A DNA stretch of 49,111 nt, taken from a virus. The notes under the pieces are model-generated. The model saw nothing but the letters and a program-made list of their open reading frames with translations, searched no databases and was not told the origin of the DNA. Both the position numbers and the translations under genes were made by a program. Shown piece after piece: positions 45,702-49,111 of the stretch (position 1 is the first letter of the stretch; each line of letters opens with the position of its first letter). Where the stretch lies: the IMG/VR virus record IMGVR_UViG_3300047494_000119, positions 1 through 49,111 of that record; one strand, 5' to 3'.

Positions 45702-45876
45702 GATCAATCCTTCTAGTCTGCCAAAAGTCGCGTATCCACGCGAATGTCCATCGCAAGAATGGCGGATACGCGGGTTTTGCGCAAGTCTGAAAGTCGGTCA
45801 GACTTCCGAAAGCACGATTAACATCGCGAATTTGGTTTAGAGCATTGAAAACAAATACGAATATGGAACTCTGACC
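45702..45876. promoter_or_regulatory. Divergent operator/promoter region (repressor versus ner)
   Basis: AT-richer than the surroundings. Inverted repeat one: CGCGTATCC 45729-45737 with GGATACGCG 45764-45772. Inverted repeat two: AAGTCTGA 45783-45790 with TCAGACTT 45798-45805; a further TCAGACTT is at 45913-45920, within the repressor gene. A leftward promoter candidate is TTGCGC, 17 bp, CATTCT, leading to ner. A rightward candidate is TTGGTT, 17 bp, ATACGA. In Mu the same place holds the operators and the transposition enhancer. Confidence 0.65.
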
Positions 45877-46407
45877 ATGTCATCGGAAGTCCGACCAACT
45901 GGTCAGGGTTCGTCAGACTTAGCGGCGAGGCTCAAGGCCGCAGTGAGAGCATCTGGGGGAAACAAGGCCGTTGCCTTGAGAGCGAACGTCCCGCTCGGCT
46001 CGCTCAGCAACTATATTGCAGGCCGCAACGTCCCCTCTGCTAAAGCCCTATCGCAGATAGCGAACGCCTGTCGGGTTAACCTTCATTGGCTGACGCAGGG
46101 TGAGGGGCAGATGGATGCGGCTTCTGCCGCAGAGCCTTTTAAGGTTGTCTTTCCGAGCGGCGAGTATCAGCGGCACCCGCATACACGCCTTCAACCGGTC
46201 ACCAGTCTCAGCCTCCTGGCAATCGCCATGCGTCTGGCGGTCTTCTCTCTGCCGGATGAAAACCCCGACCACGTCGCCTTGCCTGCCCCAGGCGACATTT
46301 GGGAACGCCGCGCCAAGCTCACCCTGCAGTCCTATGACAACATGATCGCCTCGGTCGATCAGATCGGCCAACCCGACCCGACCGATCCCAGCGGAGAACA
46401 GCCATGA
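45877..46407 (+). CDS. Prophage repressor (XRE helix-turn-helix, CI-type)
   Basis: 176 aa, the only gene pair read rightward. The helix-turn-helix at about 28-55 (NKAVALRANVPLGSLSNYIAGR) and the following INACRVNLHWLTQGEG-like segment are the XRE pattern of phage repressors. There is no S24 (LexA-like) peptidase motif in the C-terminal 95 residues, so RecA-driven self-cleavage is not expected. The next gene overlaps by 4 bases (ATGA). Confidence 0.88.
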   Translation: MSSEVRPTGQGSSDLAARLKAAVRASGGNKAVALRANVPLGSLSNYIAGRNVPSAKALSQIANACRVNLHWLTQGEGQMDAASAAEPFKVVFPSGEYQRHPHTRLQPVTSLSLLAIAMRLAVFSLPDENPDHVALPAPGDIWERRAKLTLQSYDNMIASVDQIGQPDPTDPSGEQP

Positions 46408-46931
46408 TCAACCCAAGGCTCTGTTTTTACATAGTGTTATCAGCGTCCGCAGGCATGGCTACATGCGCCCGCGCCGACGACATCACTGAACCCCTGGCAC
46501 AGAGCGGCAGCTGGGTCGCCGGCGACCACCGGATGTCGATCACCGATGCGGCGGACGTCTGTATCGCGTCCAGCGATGCCGGCCTCGGCTTCCGCTATGG
46601 CAATGGCGGCATCGAGATTCACATGAGCCACGACAGTTGGACACTTCCGGCGGGTGTAGCTGGACAGTTCACCCTGGTGATCGGCAGCTCTCGGCACACT
46701 TTCAGCGTAGAGGCCAACACTGCCACTATGGTTGCTGCTAATCTGCCGATGGGGGATGCGCCAGGCTTGTTCGATGAGATCGCTGAGGCGCCGGCCATGA
46801 CGGTCCAGGTCGGCAACGCAAAGCCGATCCCTGTCGCTCTCGACGGGAGCAAAGTTGTTCTTGCGGCCTTCCGCACCTGCGCCGGCATCAACGGCGGCAA
46901 CGGCGGCGGCGAGAACCCTTTCGCGCATTGA
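46404..46931 (+). CDS. Exported protein coupled to the repressor (lysogenic cargo)
   Basis: 175 aa; ATG overlaps the repressor stop. Residues 1-24 form a Sec signal peptide (hydrophobic FYIVLSASAGMA, likely cut after ARA24). The mature part is beta-rich with GHRMS-like GDHRMSITDAADVCIA, HDSWTLPAGVAGQFTLVIG and a final AAFRTCAGI; two Cys may pair. It resembles small periplasmic proteins but no family is assigned. As it would be expressed with the repressor, it is a candidate for altering the lysogen, e.g. superinfection exclusion. Confidence 0.78.
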   Translation: MINPRLCFYIVLSASAGMATCARADDITEPLAQSGSWVAGDHRMSITDAADVCIASSDAGLGFRYGNGGIEIHMSHDSWTLPAGVAGQFTLVIGSSRHTFSVEANTATMVAANLPMGDAPGLFDEIAEAPAMTVQVGNAKPIPVALDGSKVVLAAFRTCAGINGGNGGGENPFAH

Positions 46932-46950
46932 TCCGCTCCTGAGAGCGCTC

Positions 46951-46976
46951 TGGGCAACGCCTGGTAGCGTTGCCCA
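46951..46976 (+). terminator. Hairpin after the repressor/cargo operon
   Basis: A 10-bp perfect stem (TGGGCAACGC with GCGTTGCCCA) and a 6-nt loop, 19 bp after the stop of the exported-protein gene. No U-run follows, so a rho-independent terminator is uncertain, but place and strength fit. Confidence 0.55.
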
Positions 46977-47159
46977 ACGATCAACCGGCGCCAGTTTGCC
47001 TGCGCGGTCCCTCCGGTCTTAGCTGTCCAAATGCGCCGATCATCACTTCTTTCCGGACAGCCAAATCACCTATCGCGGTTGCGCGATTCTTGGAGGCAAC
47101 CCTCTGATCTGTCCCACTTCATCCCGCGTAGGACCGGTTGATCCCGGCATTCCACCATC

Positions 47160-47171
47160 GTGTGTCCAACA
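47160..47171 (-). repeat. Prophage terminal inverted repeat (left end of phage)
   Basis: Reads TGTTGGACACAC inward on the minus strand, identical to 4992-5003. A partial copy, TGTCCAA, occurs at 47024-47030 and again within the end at 47163-47169, possibly marking transposase sites. The 177 bp before this point (46977-47159) hold no gene. Confidence 0.85.
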
Positions 47172-47182
47172 ACACTCACCCT

Positions 47183-48526
47183 TTACAGGTCCAGCGGCGG
47201 ATCCTCCTGCAGCTCCTCGAGTGTCGCCGGCTTGTCTTCGACCTTGGCCAGCTCCAGCACGTAGTCCACCACTTTGTCCTCGAAGATCGGCCCCCGCAGC
47301 GTCTCGGCTGCCTGCGGGTTCTTGCGGAAGAACTCGAACACCTGCGCTTCCTGCCCCGGATAGCGCCCGGCTTCGGCGCGCACCGCCCGGTTCATCTCCT
47401 CGTTGCTCACCGCAATCCCGTTCACCCGGCCGATCTCGGCCAGCAGCAGCCCCAGCCGCACCCGCCGCTCGGCGATCGCGTGGTATTCGTTGCGCAGCGT
47501 CGCCTCGTCCTTGGATAGATCTTCCGCGTCCAGCTTGCCCTCGGCGCGGTCCGCCTCGATCCGCTTCCAGATCTGGTCGAACTCGGCCTCCACCATCGTC
47601 GGCGGCGCCTCGAACTGCGCCACCTTCGCCAGCGCATCCAGCAGCTCGCGCTTCAACCGCAGGCGGGAGAGTTGGTCGTATTCGCGCTGAGTCTGCCGCG
47701 CGATCGTCTCGCGCACTTCGTCCAGCCCCTCGAACCCCAGCTTCTTGCCCAACTCGTCGTCGATCGGCGGCAGCACCGCGCGTCGCAGCGCCTTGGCGGT
47801 AATCTCGAACTGCGCGGCTTTTCCGGCCAGTTCCTTTGCGTGGTATTCCTCCGGAAAGGTCACATCGATCGTGCGGGTCTCGCCCGCGCTCATGCCCACC
47901 ATCTGCTCGGTGAAGCCTGGAATGAAGCCGGCGCCGCCGACCTCCACGTCCATGTCGGTGCCCTCGCCGCCGGCAAACGGCACGCCATCCACGCTGCCCT
48001 TGAAGTCCACTTTCAGATAGTCGCCGGTCTCGGCCGGCCGGGCTTCCTCGATGTCCTCCATGGTCCGCTGCCGCGTGGCGAGTTCGTTCAACGCCTTGTC
48101 GATCGTCTCGGGCGGCACGTCGCCCTTCAGCCGGGTCAGATGAATGTCGGAGAACTCCGGCAGCCCGATCTCCGGCAGCAGCTCCAGCTCAACCTTGAAC
48201 TCCAGGTCGCGCGCGGCGCCCTTGCCGCCGATATCCAGGTTCACCGGCGTCACCCGCGGCTGCATCGCCGGCCGCAGATTGCGGTCGGTCAGCACCTGGC
48301 GGGTCGCCTCGTCCACGCTCTCCTCGAGCACCTCGGCCATCACCGCGGTGCCATAGCGCTGCTTCATCACCGGCATCGGCACCTTGCCCGGCCGGAATCC
48401 CGGCAGCCGGATGGTGCGGCCCAGCTCGGTCAGCTTGGTGGTGCGCTTGCCCTCGATCGCAGACGCCGGAACGACCACGGTATAGGCGCGCTTCAGCCCT
48501 TCGGAGAGCGTTTCGGTGACGAGCAT
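47183..48526 (-). CDS. tig: Trigger factor
   Basis: 447 aa ribosome-bound chaperone and peptidyl-prolyl isomerase. GFRPGKVP at 43-50 is the ribosome-binding signature. The FKBP-like domain (about 160-250) includes GDYLKVDFKGSVDGVPFAGG and GFIPGFTEQMVGMSAGE. The rest is the C-terminal helical arm domain. The ATG at 48526 fits the family start (MLVTETLSEGLKRAY); longer in-frame sequence reads back through the tRNA and is not coding. The prophage starts 11 bp after its stop. Confidence 0.97.
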   Translation of the reverse strand: MLVTETLSEGLKRAYTVVVPASAIEGKRTTKLTELGRTIRLPGFRPGKVPMPVMKQRYGTAVMAEVLEESVDEATRQVLTDRNLRPAMQPRVTPVNLDIGGKGAARDLEFKVELELLPEIGLPEFSDIHLTRLKGDVPPETIDKALNELATRQRTMEDIEEARPAETGDYLKVDFKGSVDGVPFAGGEGTDMDVEVGGAGFIPGFTEQMVGMSAGETRTIDVTFPEEYHAKELAGKAAQFEITAKALRRAVLPPIDDELGKKLGFEGLDEVRETIARQTQREYDQLSRLRLKRELLDALAKVAQFEAPPTMVEAEFDQIWKRIEADRAEGKLDAEDLSKDEATLRNEYHAIAERRVRLGLLLAEIGRVNGIAVSNEEMNRAVRAEAGRYPGQEAQVFEFFRKNPQAAETLRGPIFEDKVVDYVLELAKVEDKPATLEELQEDPPLDL

Positions 48527-48568
48527 GGCGCAGGTATCCTGTTCTCGGGCCCCCTTGGGGGCAGGCGG

Positions 48569-48653
<85 letters not shown>

Positions 48654-48750
48654 GCGCGGTTTCGATTAAGCGGCGCGTTTAGCCCAGCCAACGAGGCCCG
48701 GCAAGAAAGAACGCGCTCCCTGCCCACCCTCCCAAAAAGACGCCCTTCCT

Positions 48751-48769
48751 CCTCCCCCCAGTGGGGAGG
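48751..48769. repeat. Short GC-rich hairpin repeat
   Basis: CCTCCCC and GGGGAGG with 5 nt between. This form is common as a dispersed intergenic repeat in alphaproteobacteria. It lies between tRNA-Leu and the gene at the right edge. The rest of the gap (48654-48883) holds nothing I can identify. Confidence 0.4.
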
Positions 48770-48883
48770 GCCGGGGCGGGGGTCGGCACCTCCAAACCCG
48801 CACCAAGAAAATCGGAAAAAACGGACAGAAACCCCAAAATACCACTTGAAGTCCTATCTCGTTCCTGTTATGTATCCGCCATC

Positions 48884-49111
48884 ATGGCCACCACCGCCAC
48901 CCCAGACCCCGACTTCGCCATCCCCGAGCAGGCACGCCCCTTCCAGAAGGCATTCAACTGCCTGATGGAGAAAATGAAGCTGCGCGTGTTCCCCTTGCTC
49001 ACCACCTTCGGCACCTGGGTCGTCCCCGCCACCCCCAAGGAAGACCGCCGCCAGACCCGCCTGATCACCGCCAGTGATTGGCTCATCGCGCTCATGCGCA
49101 TCTTCTCCGGC
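48884..49111 (+). CDS. Hypothetical protein, cut by the window edge
   Basis: An open frame from ATG 48884 runs for 76 codons to the window edge without a stop. Third codon positions are nearly all C or G, as in the host genes. The product (MATTATPDPDFAIPEQARPF, then KLRVFPLLTTFGTWVV and SDWLIALMRIF) is not recognised. Read opposite to tig, from the other side of tRNA-Leu. Confidence 0.6.
   Translation, partial: MATTATPDPDFAIPEQARPFQKAFNCLMEKMKLRVFPLLTTFGTWVVPATPKEDRRQTRLITASDWLIALMRIFSG

Larger units (their letters stand above)
4992..47171 (-). mobile_element. Mu-like transposable prophage, complete
   Basis: A full set of Mu-type genes in Mu order is present: repressor, Ner, transposase A, ATPase B, GemA, Mor, lysis, terminase, portal, MuF, protease, head, contractile tail and fibres. 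The boundaries are set by the 12-bp inverted terminal repeat TGTTGGACACAC at 4992-5003 and its complement at 47160-47171, both starting with the TG expected for Mu-type transposition. The element is 42,180 bp, with its left (repressor) end beside tig and its right (fibre) end towards clpP. Flanking bases are CGGAA on the left and ACACT on the right, so no 5-bp target duplication is seen. Confidence 0.93.

Noticed and set aside
4992-47171. DNA modification gene (mom-like), site-specific invertase and second late activator C
   Set aside because: Looked for between the fibres and right end and after Mor; no gene of these types is present.
4987-47176. 5-bp target duplication at the phage ends
   Set aside because: Flanks are CGGAA and ACACT and do not match in any nearby register.

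Overview
The window is GC-rich alphaproteobacterial chromosome interrupted by one large prophage. The host part is the conserved protein quality-control cluster tRNA-Leu, tig, clpP, clpX, lon, tRNA-Val, all on the minus strand. Protein sequences, the gene order and the GC-rich dispersed palindromes fit Alphaproteobacteria, perhaps the Acetobacteraceae/Rhodospirillales side; no 16S gene is present, so the genus is open.

Between tig and clpP lies a Mu-type transposable prophage, read from right to left. I place its ends at 4992 and 47171 (42,180 bp) because both carry the same 12-bp TG-starting inverted terminal repeat. It begins 11 bp after the tig stop codon. No 5-bp target duplication is visible at the ends.

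Layout of the phage from its left (regulatory) end. (1) 45.7-46.9 kb: a CI-type repressor transcribed rightward, overlapping a gene for an exported protein, and an operator region shared with the leftward early operon. (2) 45.7-36.5 kb, early/middle operon: Ner, a ParB-like protein, a CII-like protein, a stand-alone MuA-type DNA-binding domain protein, transposase A, ATPase B, several small genes, a protein with two SANT/GcrA-like repeats, GemA, and a Mor/C-family activator as last gene. (3) 36.4-31.4 kb: lysis-type protein, glycosyltransferase, holin/lipoprotein fusion, DksA-like zinc finger, gp25-gp27 homologues, and an accessory BRO-like gene that looks frameshifted. (4) 31.3-22 kb: terminase, portal, MuF head protein with a possible nuclease tail, head morphogenesis, protease/scaffold, decoration and major head proteins, connectors. 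(5) 22-11.7 kb: contractile tail (sheath, tube, frameshifted chaperone, tape measure, baseplate). (6) 11.7-5.1 kb: fibre genes, ending in a 1489-residue collagen-repeat protein that starts with a Sec signal peptide.

A near-identical palindromic element (core TAGCAGCTGCTA followed by GGGTAA) occurs three times, each 33-35 nt before a start codon: the lysis gene, the protease gene and the gp46 gene. This closely matches Mu, where C protein activates Plys, PI and PP. With only one Mor/C protein found, encoded just before the first copy, it is the natural candidate activator. Almost all genes overlap by 1 or 4 bases, so small genes and GTG/TTG starts could be placed from coupling.

Most points of interest are accessory: the repressor-coupled exported protein, the signal-peptide fibre, the late glycosyltransferase, the MuF C-terminal domain, the holin/lipoprotein fusion, and a 154-nt near-perfect palindrome between the phage and clpP. 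I see no CRISPR array and no clearly new multi-gene system; the strongest candidates are these cargo genes and the three-copy promoter element.
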